From Amorphophallus konjac (Eukaryota > Streptophyta > Magnoliopsida > Alismatales > Araceae): a DNA stretch of 64,000 nt. The notes below the pieces were generated by a model. That model ran no database searches, was not told the origin of the DNA, and saw only the letters and a list, made by a program, of their open reading frames with translations. Position 1 is the stretch's first letter; each line of letters begins with the position of its first letter. This document shows positions 43,231 through 55,467 of this stretch, in pieces. The position numbers were made by a program, and so were the translations under genes. The stretch spans positions 138,640,064-138,704,063 of the forward strand of contig CM040126.1 of NCBI GenBank assembly GCA_022559845.1, written 5' to 3'.

Positions 43231-46200
43231 CTCCTCATCCTGGGTCCGACCTAACTTCTTCCGCATCCACTGCCTTGGGTATCTGCCCTTTCTCCCACTG
43301 CTTCCGAGACTTTAGTCCTCACTCTTCCTTCTAATTCTCCGCTTCTTCTGTAGACTGTTCCATGTGATCAGGGTCTCCGCGCCTTAGTGAGGAATTCTAG
43401 CCCTTGCCTCTCTTCCTTTTCTCCTTATTCGTCTGAGTCTGGTCTGAACACCACTCCTTCTTGTTAAGCCACTTTCAAATCCTTTGCTTCCATTCCTTTT
43501 CTTCGCCAAAAGAGGACTATCCCATGTTGATCAACCTCGCCCCTGGCAACTACTTCAACAAAGATCGCAAGGTAACATATTGGCGTAAGTACGCATTTTA
43601 TGATATCATTACCTTATTGCTTCACGCATGATTTTCAAAATAAAGTGCTTCTTAACAAGATCAAAAGTGGTGTTTTAAACCTTTATCTTAATTAAATCAT
43701 TCTCAAAAAAAGTCTTTAGACTTGCTTCTGCAGCACCTTTGGTTAATAAAAACCCCACGCTGGGAATTCAACGTTCTCTCCCAGCTTGTTAAGAGCAACC
43801 CTTAGCTGGGCATCGCACACACTTCACGGCGTCCTTAGCTGGCTCCTTTGATAAAACACTGTTGCTACTTTGGCCATGCCATGAGTATATCTGAAAGTCT
43901 TTTCTCCTCTTTACTCGGCCGAATGCAAGGGCAAGAGGTTGACGGATAAGATGACCAACTTCGGTGATCCCCAATACGAGAGGAGTCTCAAATAGGGGCA
44001 GTCTCGACCCAAACTAAAATCAAATTTCATGATACATCTCGCCAAAAAAGGGCTATTATGAAAATTAAGTCAAAATTTCGATAAATGTAAAATTATGAAT
44101 TGTGGCATGACAAGAGTGGCAAAGTCCCCGCAGGGAAAACCCTGGTCGTATGCATGTCAAGGGTTTAAAAATCAAGGACACAAAGCTCCGGCGCAACAGA
44201 CTACCTCTTTGAGGGGAAATACCTTGGAAGGAATTCAAGTCCCGACATCTCCCATCCTGCATAAAGCTTATCTCCAATTGTTCTTCTTTTCTCCTTCTAA
44301 GACCGAATGTTTCTCGGGTATGGCCTTGGTAGGGGCACCGTTAATCAAGGGCAGTCGGTTATAGGGCGCCACCCTTCACTGCACACCCAGCTTTGGGCAG
44401 TTTTTAGCGAAAGGGGAAGGAACAAGGACCCCTAGCCAATGGTTTAAAAACACCCTTTGATGCTGCATTAACAAAGCCTAAACCAAAATCTAAAACAAAA
44501 AATTTGAATATTTCCTGATCCAAAATCCAAAAAAAAATTTGAATATTTTTTGATCCAAAATCCAAAAAATTTGAATATTTTCTGATCAAAAATCCAAAAA
44601 AAAAATTTGAATATTTCCTAAACCAAGTTCCCAAAAAATTGAATATTTTCAAAAAAAAATCCATAAAAAAATTCACATATTTTCCAAAATCCATAAAAAT
44701 TGAATATCTTAAAAAAAAAACCCCACAAAAACCTACATATTCCAAAATCCAAAAATTTGCATTGTATTTTCTGATGGTATTTTTTGCAGGAACAAGAATT
44801 TTGTAAGGACCGAGAGCACGGGATGAGTCCTCTCCATTCATTGTCATCTATCTTTTGATTATCCCCATATTCACAATGATCACATCTTCATGATTTGCTA
44901 GGCATTAATTGATCGTTCATTTTCAAAATCTTTTAGTAAACTCCTGCTGATTTCACTTGATCACTCTGCCACTGGGCATTACTTGATCCTGATTATCCAA
45001 TCTCAATCTCACATGCCAAGATTGTCATCCTCATGACAAAACAACAAACAATGATGCTTTGCAATGCTATGATTTAACTCATGCTATTCATGCTAAACAT
45101 GCTTCGCCTTGCTAATACATGCTTGAATGCTATCCACACTAGGCTTTGGTTGCTTTGATGACTATGTTGTGACTGCTTGCTATGCTTAAATGCCATATTC
45201 ATTGCTTGTTATCTTCCTTATATTTTGGCTAATGAAGTTTTGAGCGCAGGAAAGAAGCTCTTGGTCCCACCGACTGGGCATCATCATCCAAGTCCCACGG
45301 TATTTGCATCTCATCTCCCAGTTCCCTCATGCTCATTGCTATCACCATCTTCCTGTATGCATTTTTACTATATGATACTTACATTATTATATTATCTCAA
45401 GGATCGGCTGGTTCTCCGTATGTTTCGGGATTTGAGTTCCCCTCTACCAAAAACAGTGATGATCTAGAAACATGCAGTTAATCGTCGGATAGGCCGTTAG
45501 GTCAGACAAATTTGGGGACGATGGACTTCATCTCGCACGTCGTGGTTGCAGATAACTCTTGACCCAAGTCTGTTTGATTTAATAATAGTATCCTTGAGTA
45601 TCTTATATTTTATTTTTTCTGGGCATTTGTTTTAATGATTTTTTTATTTTAGCCCTGCACGCATCATGCCCTTTTTGCATTCATAAATGTCCAACTCTTC
45701 TTCCTAATTAAGGATCAATAATGCTTATGTTCTTGAACAAAGAAATTCAATTCCATTCCGAATTTGAAAGATTACTCCTAGTTGGACACTGGATCTCGCT
45801 GGTCGATGTGACCCTTGCCTAGAATTTGCTTATCCCCTTTCAATCCAATTCAACTTATCCTCCTCCTTTTGATCCACTCATTAGCTATGAACCGTACGAT
45901 GGCGTCGATGGATCCGCCAGGCTCGCGTCCATTCCACTAACTGAGTGAAATTCGTAGTTGCTACGCACTGCGGATGCCTCTTTTGTGCAAGAGGTTGATC
46001 AGCTCCCTTTTCTTTGTTCCGCGCCTATCGTTCTAGGCAGGAGTCGCTGATGCTAGCTCGACCTTGTGGTTAGCATAGAGTTTTTTGGATTATTCCTATC
46101 ATTTGTCGGTTGTGATGGGTGTCTCTTTTTCCTTGATATCCACTTATCAGTCCGCTCCACTGCATTTTCACTTCATCTCCCCGTCCCTACCACTCTGTGT

Positions 46201-46256
46201 CATCTCCGTTTTGCCTCCGTTTTACCTCCGTCTCGCTCCCCTGCAAAGCGGATATC
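43231..46256 (+). other. Non-coding 3' half of the nested Tat-like element
   Basis: No supported gene. Landmarks: a CACGCTGGGA...CACACACTTCACGGCG block (43750-43830), a GGGAGATGTCGGGACTTG-type block read on the minus strand (about 44230-44262), A-rich repeats 44480-44760, acceptor-like TTTTTTGCAG|G at 44789, and the conserved TCAAGGATCGGCTGGTT block (45397-45480). Each has a counterpart in the outer element (52160-52250, 52665-52690, 52910-53200, 53292, 57545-57640). Confidence 0.6.
44480..44760 (+). repeat. A-rich degenerate repeats (TCCAAAAAAATTTGAATATTTT type)
   Basis: A short unit of roughly AATTTGAATATTTTCTGATCC followed by an A run recurs about eight times with decay. The outer element has an equivalent but different unit (AGATATTGTCAAAATTTCC plus an A run) at 52910-53200. 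Confidence 0.7.
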
Positions 46257-46269
46257 AAGAAGGGGCATC
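46257..46269 (+). other. Polypurine tract of the nested Tat-like element
   Basis: AAGAAGGGGCATC directly before the 3' LTR start TGTAGACACCC at 46270; it matches the tract at 58347-58359 in style. Confidence 0.75.
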
Positions 46270-47650
46270 TGTAGACACCCAATTTTGGCCGATAAATTGG
46301 GCATTTTCTTTGTTCTCCTAGTTAATGCCCCAATTTATCCTTAGTTGGTTGATTTTCTGGGATGTCTCTCTATTCTTGGCCCAACATTTCAATTCCATAC
46401 CTTGGATCTCGTCTCGAGTTTGGCATCCCCGCGCTATCCGCTCTTATCGCTTTCTTGTTCATAGCGCGTTGAGGATCTAATTGAAGTTATTATCTGATCA
46501 TTATAGCATCCACTTTGGATGTTATTTTCACTCAACATTTGATTAAGTGATTGCCCAAATGACTTTTCTCTTTTTTTAATCATTTGATGGGCCTTTAATT
46601 ATCGCGATATATCGTCATAGCGCGTTCTTCATGAACGCGCTATACGCTTGTAGCGCATTCTCAGTCAGAAACCCAATCCGACTCGGACTCCCCTCTTTCA
46701 TCTCAGAGACCTTATTTGGTAAGTTTCTAATCATATTCCTTCCAAAGGAAGGTTCCAAACCCTAATAGGAGTCTTTCCCCCTCATTAATCGGCAGGATTA
46801 CCTCAATTTGAGCCGCCAAACCTTTGGATTGAATTGAACTCTGACCTAGGGTTGCTTCTCGATCTTTTTCCTATAAATTGCACCCTTTGGCCGTCGTTTC
46901 AGATGGATGCAACTCGAGATATTGATGAGTAGGAGGAAGCTTTTCGTGCAAAATCAACAAATCCTCACTCCTCACACATCCAAGGGAGTATTTAAGGATT
47001 ATTCTCATGTTCTTCCTCTTTCTACTTTCTCTTTCCCCAAAGCACTGATTTTTATTCTTGCATAGTATTGCATCCCGATTTTAAACACTCTTTTACGAAA
47101 CACATGCATACACGCACACCACACCTATCTTTTGGCCCTTCCATAGGGGTTTAAAAACCACCAAACCCCCAGGTAATCGAGCCCCCCGTTTGCATGCTTT
47201 TGATTAAGAATAGGGGTAGATTGTACTAAAATCTCGTTCTAATGGGCCTTTTTATTTGTTGTTTATGATTATTTGCAGGCACTAGAAGACTAATACGTGG
47301 AGCCCTTGCACCTTGGCCGGCCTTGGAGCAAGGAAGGAACGAATCCAAATAACCCTGCTTCCTGTCTGATATCGCGCTATAGGTTCCTGGCGCGATCTGA
47401 AGAACGCGCCGGGACGATACAGCGCGTTCATCCCCAGGCCTACGGCTGGCCATCTTGAATTTCTGATGTATGTAACATGCCCTATCTTGATCTTTATATT
47501 ATTTGGCATGTTGTTGGCCTCAGTGGCGATCACAGATTTTGATTATTACATGTAACCCCCCTTTTATCATCAATTGTAGTTCTATATCTTATCAAGTCAT
47601 CTTTTAAGCAAATCATTTAATTTGAGGGTGTTCTAATTTTATAATCCACA
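46270..47650 (+). repeat. 3' LTR of the nested Tat-like element
   Basis: 1381 bp, collinear with 35557-36936, with TATA at 46872 and the intron-like segment at 47173-47278. It ends ATCCACA and is followed by CTTAG. Confidence 0.88.
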
Positions 47651-47655
47651 CTTAG

Positions 47656-48188
47656 TCAACCCAAAGTTTGGACCTTATTCTCGTAGGATTCCTATCTTGA
47701 GGGAATTATTCTTAATTTAAAATCATTAAAAGGTCTATTAAAACCCCTAAAATATTTCCCATCATATCAACTTGTTTGACTTGGGTGAAAACTCTCACAT
47801 TGCATTGTTTGTGTTGTTTGGGTTTGTCCAAGACCATTAGTGGTGTTTTATGTTGCATCCACATATTTTGTTGTTGTTAGGCCCACTTAAGTCAGTCCAT
47901 TTGTGTGTCTATTGTCTAGTCCATTGTCCCGTGGTCCATTGTCCATTCATCTTTGCATTAGTGGGTCAGTACCCTTTTGTCTTCAAGCCCATTAAGCCAT
48001 TGTTTCACAACATGTATTGTCCTTGATATCCTTATATTAAGTCTCCATTTTCCCTCATGGAGCATCATTTTAACCCCTTGTGTCATCCTTTTCCCCTATC
48101 TTCTTCCTATTCCCGCGTGGAATCCTCTTCCCATGCAGACCCATCTTCCCGTGGTCCCTCTGACCCGTCTGAGGAATAGGCTAATCTC
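47656..48188 (+). other. End of the leader of the outer Tat-like element
   Basis: Non-coding sequence between the nested element and the gag start. I see nothing beyond short T-rich stretches and repeated CCATTGTCC phrases. Confidence 0.5.
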
Positions 48189-49733
48189 ATGGCCCATCTA
48201 TCAAGCCTTCTTCGCCAAATGGATCCGGCCCAGGCCCAACGTCTTATTGCATCTCATCTTCATGGGCCTCCTTCTCTTAATGGTCCTTCTTCTCTCATTA
48301 ACGTGCCTCATCATCTTAACGGGCCCCATTCTCCTAATGGGCCTTATTTTTCTAATGGGCCTCATTCTTCTTCTACTTATGTTGTCGGCCCAATGGGTCA
48401 TTATGCTCATGCTTCTTCCAGGTCTGCATATCCTTCCACTCCTGGAATGGGCCCTTCCTCTTCTCAGCCCGGATCCTCTTATCCGGCCTAATATCATCAT
48501 TTTGGTCCATATTCACATCCTCTTGCTCAAGTTGGCCTATATTCTTCTCGATCTCTCCCTACTCAGGAGATGATTGACCAAACCCAACGTCAACTTGATG
48601 AACTCTAACATCAAATCGATCCCAAATCCTCCTTAAGTATTCCATTCGCATTTCAAGGTCTTCGGCTTCCGCCATCTTCACAAATTACCACATATCGCCT
48701 TTATGGTGGAGTCGGTAACCCCTATGTGCACTTAAAGGAGTTTTTTTATGAGTCGGCCCAATTTTAGCATGACCAATGCTTGATGGCTTACCTATTCAGT
48801 CTATCACTAGAAGGCCTGGCTTGGGATTGGTTCTTTTCATTACCGCAAGAGCAAGTTGTGAGATTTAAAACCGTGCAAGAGAAGTTTATTCAGCAGTATC
48901 AAGACCAGGTTGGGCCCAAGTATTCTATAGTGGATCTGTCCCATGAGAGTATGAAGCCCAAGGAGGAGTTCTGCACCTTTGCTGACCGCTGGTGTCGCCT
49001 TTCCGCGCAGGTCTCGGGGCACATTCCGGAGCCGGAGCAAATCAAGATGCTTATTTCCAATGCAACGCCCGAATATCGATTTATCTTAGCCCTCACCAAC
49101 ATCACCTCTTGGCAACAATTATACAGCCGAGCCCGCTTCATTCGCCAACAAATCCAAGGTTCCCTTGACCTCGAGTCACCACCATCCCCATCCACCTACA
49201 CCTCGCCGTCCACGAGCCAACCCTATGCTCCCAAGAGTCAGCCCGCCATGAGTTAGCCGTCCTCTACATATCTCTCCATGAGCCAACCTCCCGCATCTAC
49301 ATATCCGTATACTCTCACATATCAACCTTTCATGAGTCAGCCTCCCACACACACATACCCGACTCCGTTTCCACCTCCGGTCAAGGGAATATCACACCCC
49401 GAGCAAGTAGATGCCGTCTATATACCCCCTTATCCCGCTCCACATATGCCTTCACCAAATCCCTCCGCCACCGGCCAAGCACTATTCCCTAAGCAACATT
49501 CACTTCCATCTCCACAACCTTCTCCACCTTTATCCCATCCAACTTCCCCGAAGCGAGCTCCTCACTCTCTGTTGTCGGAATCTTTCACGGATATCTTTCG
49601 GGCTTTGATGGCCACTCACGCGTTGCAACTCCCTCCGACTGTGCCTTGTCGACCCACGATTGGGGATATGCTACGGTTCTGTGAATTTCACCACCAGCAG
49701 GGGCATTTGGTTGAGGATTGCCCCGAGTTCTGA
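48189..49733 (+). pseudogene. gag: Gag of the outer Tat-like gypsy element
   Basis: All pieces lie in one frame, broken by at least four in-frame stops. Order: MAHLSSLLRQMDPAQAQRLI; a Gly-Pro-rich linker with repeated NGP(H/S)S; the Retrotrans_gag core from about 48690 (RLYGGVGNPYVHLKEFF, MAYLFSLSLEGLAWDWFFSL, FCTFADRWCRLSAQVSG, FIRQQIQ) to about 49170; Pro/Ser/Thr-rich linker with EQVDAVYIPP; and a knuckle-like CEFHHQQGHLVEDC at 49680-49721. This is the Gag style of Tat/Ogre-type plant gypsy elements. Substitution to stops without frameshift suggests slow decay. Confidence 0.8.
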
Positions 49734-50530
49734 GATTATGTTTATGATCTGGAAGCTAAGAAAAGGATTGATTGGGTCGCTATTCACAACGTCATTCTAC
49801 ATCTTCGCAGCAAGCAACAGCAGCAGCAGGCGCCACCTAAGGAGGCGCCTCCATCTCTACAAGACCCGAGGAACCCCTGTGATCCTTTATCTAATGTTGC
49901 ACCTGCTCCGTCACCTACTCCAATACCCGTTCCATTACCGTTACCTTCTCCCACCACATCTTCACAACCTCCACAAACCCAAGCCTCTGCTCAGGCTAGT
50001 GCTCCCATTACCACAACTTCTTCCACCCCCTCTTCTACCCCCAATGCCGCTCGTCGCGTTATGTCAATATGTCGACAGTGGGCACCACAACCCCCTTCTT
50101 CACCCTTGCCAAGTCCACCATCCTCTCCATCGCCTACACCATCTCCACCACCTTCATCATCACCTAAAATGCCATCATCCCCACCATCACCTTTGCCCGA
50201 GCCTGAGCAAGTTTTGCCTTTGCCGCCCTCGCTTGAATAAGCCATACCTCCACCCTTACCTCTGCCTCCACCAAAACACACCACTTCCGTTGAAGCCTCC
50301 ACGCCATCTGAACCTATTTCTACCACCTCCACTTCTCCATCCACTTACCCCCCACGGAGCGGGTGTGCGCTACCTACGGTGTCCCTTGGATCTGGTCCCC
50401 AGGGAGACAATAAACCAAGTCAAGATGATTCAGTGTCAGCCGTGCATTTCAAGATTCAAGATATTATCTGTCAGATGCCGATCCGCATCCTGGTCCTGGC
50501 TATTTTGGGGATGATGCACCTCCACTTTCA
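49734..50530 (+). pseudogene. Pro/Ser-rich post-Gag segment
   Basis: It continues the Gag frame after the stop at 49733 (RIDWVAIHNVILHLRSKQQQQQ), then a long Pro/Ser/Thr stretch and FKIQDIICQMPIR before a TGA near 50536. It is homologous to 41730-41790 of the nested element through the MPIR motif. A retroviral-type protease would be expected to follow, but I cannot identify its DTG/DSG motif. Confidence 0.5.
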
Positions 50531-51462
50531 AAGATGACTGTTGCTAAGAAGAATTCCTTTGAGTTGATGCCAGTTTCTTCCCGGGCGAGGCCGGTGGCAA
50601 TCTCTTTGCTCGCCAGAGATTCCGTGATTGATGCTATTATTTCTCCTTGCTCGATTACTATTCAGTTCACTGGCCAAGAAGGGTTCTCTACCCGTATTAT
50701 GCTAATGCATACGGCTACCAAGCAGATTATATGACATTCTGCATGTTCTATGCAATTTCTCTCGATTTATTGGTGTGCCAGTCACGTCAATGCTGTGTAT
50801 TACCCTCCCTCAGTTTCATCCTTCTCTACTAGCAAGGGAGTTATGCTTCAAGTCTGATCGCCGTGTGGAGTTGCCAAATCTCATGCTACTTGTGCCAAGT
50901 AACAAGACTCCATGGTTCTATGATATTCAGCATTATGAGGAGTTAGTTGTTCAAGAATGTCCGTCTACTGTTATTAGCACCGGGTGTCTAGGGGCAACCA
51001 TCCCGATGAAGCTGCATATTCATAGCCGGGTCAGGTCCTCTGCTAGATGGGCCCATTATTTATGGAGACACTGCAAATCAAGAAGCCTAAAGGTCTGGCT
51101 TCGCGTCAGGTAGGCCCGTGTTTAAGATATTTCGGCTAAGAAGAGACTGTGGCACAAGTACAGGGGCTGCAAGTTGTGCACTCTGGGGTCCACTCCTTCT
51201 TCTTCTTCCTCTCGTTCATCATTTCTTCTGCTTAGCTCCCACCCTTGGGTGGTGTGTCTTCCCACTTCAGATCCTATTTCAAACATTTTCTCTTCTCTTC
51301 CCCAGTCTGTAAATCCCCATTCCTCTTCTTCCATCCAGAGTCTCTGGATTTTCCTTCCTCTCACAACCCTAGGCCTCGGCCTATGCCCTCTCATTATCCT
51401 GATCTCGGGACATCTCCCAATTCTTCTCCCTCGGTATGTCAGGATTCTGCTTCTGATTCGCC

Positions 51463-51660
51463 CCCGACCTTGTCGGGTGATTACCATCCTCGTTCCCCGA
51501 CCATGTCGGGTGATTACCCTTCCCTTTCCCCGACCCTTTCGGGTGTCTATGTCTCTTTTTCCCTGACCTTATCAGGTGTTTCTCATTCTCCTTCTCTGAC
51601 CCTGTCGGATGATTCTCATTCCCCTTCTCCGATCATGTCGGATGATTCTTCTTCTCATCT
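51463..51660 (+). repeat. 33-bp tandem repeats, each a CCCGAC/GTCGGG hairpin
   Basis: Six units start near 51463, 51496, 51529, 51562, 51595 and 51628. Stems: CCCGAC/GTCGGG, the same again, CCCGAC/TTCGGG, CCTGA/TCAGG, TCTGAC/GTCGGA, TCCGAT/GTCGGA, with 3-5-base loops. The change to CCTGA/TCAGG alters both arms together, and the TCTGAC unit keeps pairing through a wobble. Confidence 0.75.
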
Positions 51661-52909
51661 TTCTACTCATTCCTCTTCACTCTTTCGGGGGCGTTGCCCT
51701 TTTTCTTGTTGTTTTCGAGGCTTTAGTCCACCTTGATCTCAATTGATCTGGTTTATAATGTATCTGGTTCCTTGTTATCAGGGTCTTCGCGCCTTAACGA
51801 GGGAGTTCTAGCCCTCGTCTCTCTTCCTTTTTATCCTTCTTCATCCAGTTTGGTGTATGCCACTCCTCCGTGTAGAGGAATCTTTAATCCTTGTTATCCT
51901 CCCCATCTTTGTCCTGTCAAGTAAGGAATATGAAGCTCATGCTGCGCGAAGCTCGATGATCAAGATTGCTTCAGGATGCTAGTTTTCGTTCCATGGATTT
52001 GCGAGGTATCTTTATTTTGTGCAAAGAACATGCTATTATCCTCACTTACTTACTCCTGCACATGGTTATAATGTTAATTCCTCAACATGGTTTGAGTGGC
52101 TTTAGAAAGTTTGCTTAGTTCTGTCAAAAGAGTCAAGTTTGCTTCTGAGGCATTCTTAGGCCGGTGATAGCTCCACGCTGGGAGTCTAGTTCATTCTCCA
52201 ATTGTTGAGGGTGACCTTTTGTATGGGTTTTCACACACTTCACGGCAAGCCATAGTCGATTCCTCTTAGGCACACCGTTGCTGCTTTGGCCATACTTTGG
52301 GAATGCACAAATGTTTTTTCTTTTCTCTACTCGGCCAAGTGTAGGGGCAAGAGATGGATGGATGAGATGACCAACCTAGGCGCTCCCTAATACGAGAGTG
52401 GTCTCAAATAGGGGCAGTCTTGACCCTTATAAAAATGAGCTTTCATGCAATGTCTAGCCAATAAGGGCTCTCAAAAGAAAGATCAATGATCTGATCAAAG
52501 TAAAATTATGAAATCAAAGGCATGGCAAAGAGTGGCAGTACAGTTCCCCCCGGGACATCATGAGCCCGGTCGCATTCATGCCTAATAAACATGGGTCTAA
52601 AAATCAAAGACACAAAGCCCCAGCGTAACAGACTGTATCTTTGAGGGGTAGTGCCCTGGAAGGAATTCAAGTCCTGATATCTCCCACCTGCATAAAGCTT
52701 GTCTCTAATTTTTCTTCTACTTCTCCCTCTTAGGTTAGGTTGTATCCCGGGTATGGCCTTAGTAGGGACACCGTTCTTTAGAGGCGGTTGGTTGTGGCGA
52801 GCCACCCTCACATGCACGCCATGCTCAAGGGAAGTCTTTAATGAGAGGGGAGGGACGGCGATCCCTGGCCAGTAGTTCGAGCCTGTCTTTGGGTGTTACG
52901 GATTGCTAT

Positions 52910-53200
52910 TTCAAAATTTAAAAAAAATGAGATATTGTCAAAAATTCAAAAAAAAATAGATATTGTCAAAATTTCCAAAAAAAAGAGAGATCTTTTCAAA
53001 ATTCAAAAAAGTAGATATTGTCAAAATTTCCAAAAAAATGAGATTTTCAAAAGTCTAAAAAATTTAAATATTGTCAAAATCTAAAAAAAATCCGATATTA
53101 TCAAAAATTCTAAAAAAATCAAAAAAATTAAAAAAAAATTAAAAAATCAAATATTTTCAAAAATACAAAAAAAATCAGAAGAAGTCAAAAAAATCCAAAA
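52910..53200 (+). repeat. A-rich degenerate repeats (AGATATTGTCAAAATTTCC type)
   Basis: Around ten decayed units of about 30 bases. The position equals that of the A-rich repeats in the nested element at 44480-44760. Confidence 0.7.
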
Positions 53201-54564
53201 ATATTTGTCTTTCGTTCCCTTCTTCATGTGTTTTATGTCCATTTGTTTTAAAGACAGATACGTAATTTGTTTGTTAAGTGTGCAGCTTGCAGGTGCTTCA
53301 AGTTTCCTTACTCTATCTTTCGCTCTGCCCTCTGTTCATATCTTTGATCTGTTCTCTCTTCTTCAATCTTATCTCTCGATCTGTTCTGAAGCTTATGTCC
53401 TTCTCAAACTCTCGCTTCCTCTCATCATGTCTCCATGAGAGGACTTTGCCTCACGACTATGAACCTGGCGGTTCTGCTTCATTCTAATCTTGGGTTTTGA
53501 TTGAAGGGCGTATTTGTCATGTCTTTTGTCCTGACGTATCCTTGTCACGTGTTTATGTCCCTCTGTGTCATCCCACGTATGTTGTTTTGTCCCTCGCCAC
53601 ATGTTGTTAGTTATCTTGCATATGTTGTTAGTTGTCCCTCTATATCCCGTGTGTTGTCCCAACCATGTGGTCATCCCTCATATTCTTGTCCCAAATGTGT
53701 GTTATCCCACCGCGTTGTTATCTTTGATGAGTCAAATGAATCTAAGATGGTATGCTCTGATACCAATAGACAAGACTTTATTGATGATCTAGAGGGGGGT
53801 GAATAGATCGATCACCCAATAAAAACTGACTATAGCAGAAACAGTTGCGGAATAAAATCAAGCTGTTGTAGGACGAAGAAGAACACTTAAACGCAATTGA
53901 GCATAGCGGGTCTAGAAGATCAGAACACAAGCGGTCTTAAGCATTCATCTACTGGATGATGAAACTAAGATAAAGATGAGCACAAACCACAAGGCAATCA
54001 CACAGTAGACGGTGAATTTTTAAGGTGGTTCGACCTCAAACCCGAGGTCTACGTCCATCCCACACTCCAACCAGAGTGTGGTTTCCCACTAATACATAGC
54101 TTAACCTACTGATCCACAGCTTCGGGGTGAAAACCCTACAAACCGCTGGGCCTTATAGGTTACGCCGACCAGAGGAATCGTCCTCTGCAACCGCTGGGGA
54201 ATTACAGCTTCACCCCTCCAGAGGATACCACACCTCTGCCCGCTGAGGAATTACACCTTTACCTCCGCTGACGAACAGCTTGAGCATGAGTTTATAAAAA
54301 TGATAGGAAAAACAAACGAAGAAATAGAAAAAACCACGATGGGAATATAGCTCAACAATGAGCAAACTCAGTTTCGGTTCTGAACCAGGAAACTGATAAA
54401 CAAAGCTCTCTCTCTCAAACTCTCAAATCTCTCACTCTCGAACTTTCTTCTCAGATCTGCTGCTCTATCTTCTTCTCTCTGGATCGTGCTGGCTGTTGCT
54501 CTTTCTGCTCTTGTTCTCTCAATGTCACAATCACGATCAGTCTTCTCCTGAAGAAGACTCTCAT

Positions 54565-54572
54565 TATTTATA
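54565..54572 (-). promoter_or_regulatory. TATA box of the minus-strand copia LTR
   Basis: On the minus strand TATAAATA is followed by AATGAGAGTCTTCTTCAGG, matching the TATAAAAGGAAGTCTTCTTC setting at 1055 in the first LTR. Confidence 0.6.
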
Positions 54573-54778
54573 GGAAGCAGCAGAAGGTAGGGCGTGTGCT
54601 CTCCATAATTCTCACCCAGAGCCTTATCTGGATCTGGAGTAGTCAGGCCACATGGCCTCATCTCGGCACTTCCTCCATTCTTGGATCACTTGCCTTTCCT
54701 AAACTCCTCGAGCAGATATCCTATTAAGGCCAGACTTAATGTTAGCTTGAAATGATCTGAAAGATAGTAGAAAGATGC

Positions 54779-55467
54779 ACAGAGTTAATTAGAGCTTTGA
54801 GCTAAAAGTGCACAGACTTCACAGACTTGATATAACATATGAACACATATGCACGGAGTCAAGTGTTCACACATAGAACAGATGCACAAACTTGGTGTTA
54901 CTCTAAAGCCAGAAGTGCACAGACTTGATGTGTGCACAATGCAGACGATGTACTGACCAGCTTGTGCCATTACCAACCTTGCACAGACATTGTGCATGCA
55001 AAAGATGAGAGTTGCACAGACTTTGTCACTATGCAATGCAGGATATGCACAGACTTTCATATGCAAGATGTAGAACGTGCACCGACTATGGATGCAATGC
55101 ACCGATCCTGGATGTGCAAAAGACTAAGACATATACCTACGTTATCTTCCAAATAACATGGTATGCACAGACCAAAGTAAAAGATGCATGGACTTTCTAT
55201 ATCTATGAGAGACTAAAAACATGCACCTACTTGCAATGCACGTTGTCTATATGCTCGATGCAATATTGCACTAACTTGGTCCCGTGCAGAGACAAGGCTT
55301 GCATAGACTTTGTGTATGCATGCGTGGACTTAGTGTGTGTGTGTGAGCAACCTTGCTTAGACTTGCTCACGTACAACAAGAGGAGTTGCACCGACTTGAT
55401 GCACCTGGACTAAAGCATGCACGGACTTGGTCACGTGCAGCAGCAAGATTTGCACAGACTCTAGGTA
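54779..55467 (-). repeat. U3 word array (AAGTCTGTGCA type) of the minus-strand LTR
   Basis: The plus strand shows TGCACAGACTT and TGCACCGACTT every 25-45 bases; on the minus strand the word is AAGTCTGTGCA or AAGTCGGTGCA, related to but distinct from the words of the other copia LTRs. The array continues at 56730-57000. Confidence 0.8.
55297..55467. repeat. 171-bp direct duplication, first copy
   Basis: It matches 56730-56902 with a few differences, including two extra bases in the second copy. The pair flanks the 1.26-kb plus-strand insert exactly. It is far longer than an integrase target duplication. Confidence 0.8.

Larger units (their letters stand above)
35557..47650 (+). mobile_element. 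12.1-kb Tat-like non-autonomous element
   Basis: LTRs of 1380 and 1381 bp, PBS, purine tract and a CTTAG target duplication (35552-35556, 47651-47655). Without the nested solo LTR the interior is about 7.0 kb. It encodes a Pro/His-rich Gag-like protein lacking the Gag core, and no RT or integrase motif is visible. The order of non-coding landmarks in its 3' half (hairpin-rich repeats, A-rich tract, a conserved block near 45390-45480, PPT) mirrors the outer element at 17588-59544. The two are therefore distant relatives despite different LTRs. Confidence 0.88.
50531..53719 (+). other. Non-coding 3' half of the outer Tat-like element
   Basis: Frames here are short and carry no recognised domain. 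It includes the 33-bp hairpin repeats (51463-51660), a donor-like GAG|GTATCT at 52006, the A-rich repeats 52910-53200, an acceptor-like TTGCAG|G at 53292, and sequence up to the ATCTT target of the copia LTR at 53725. Confidence 0.6.
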
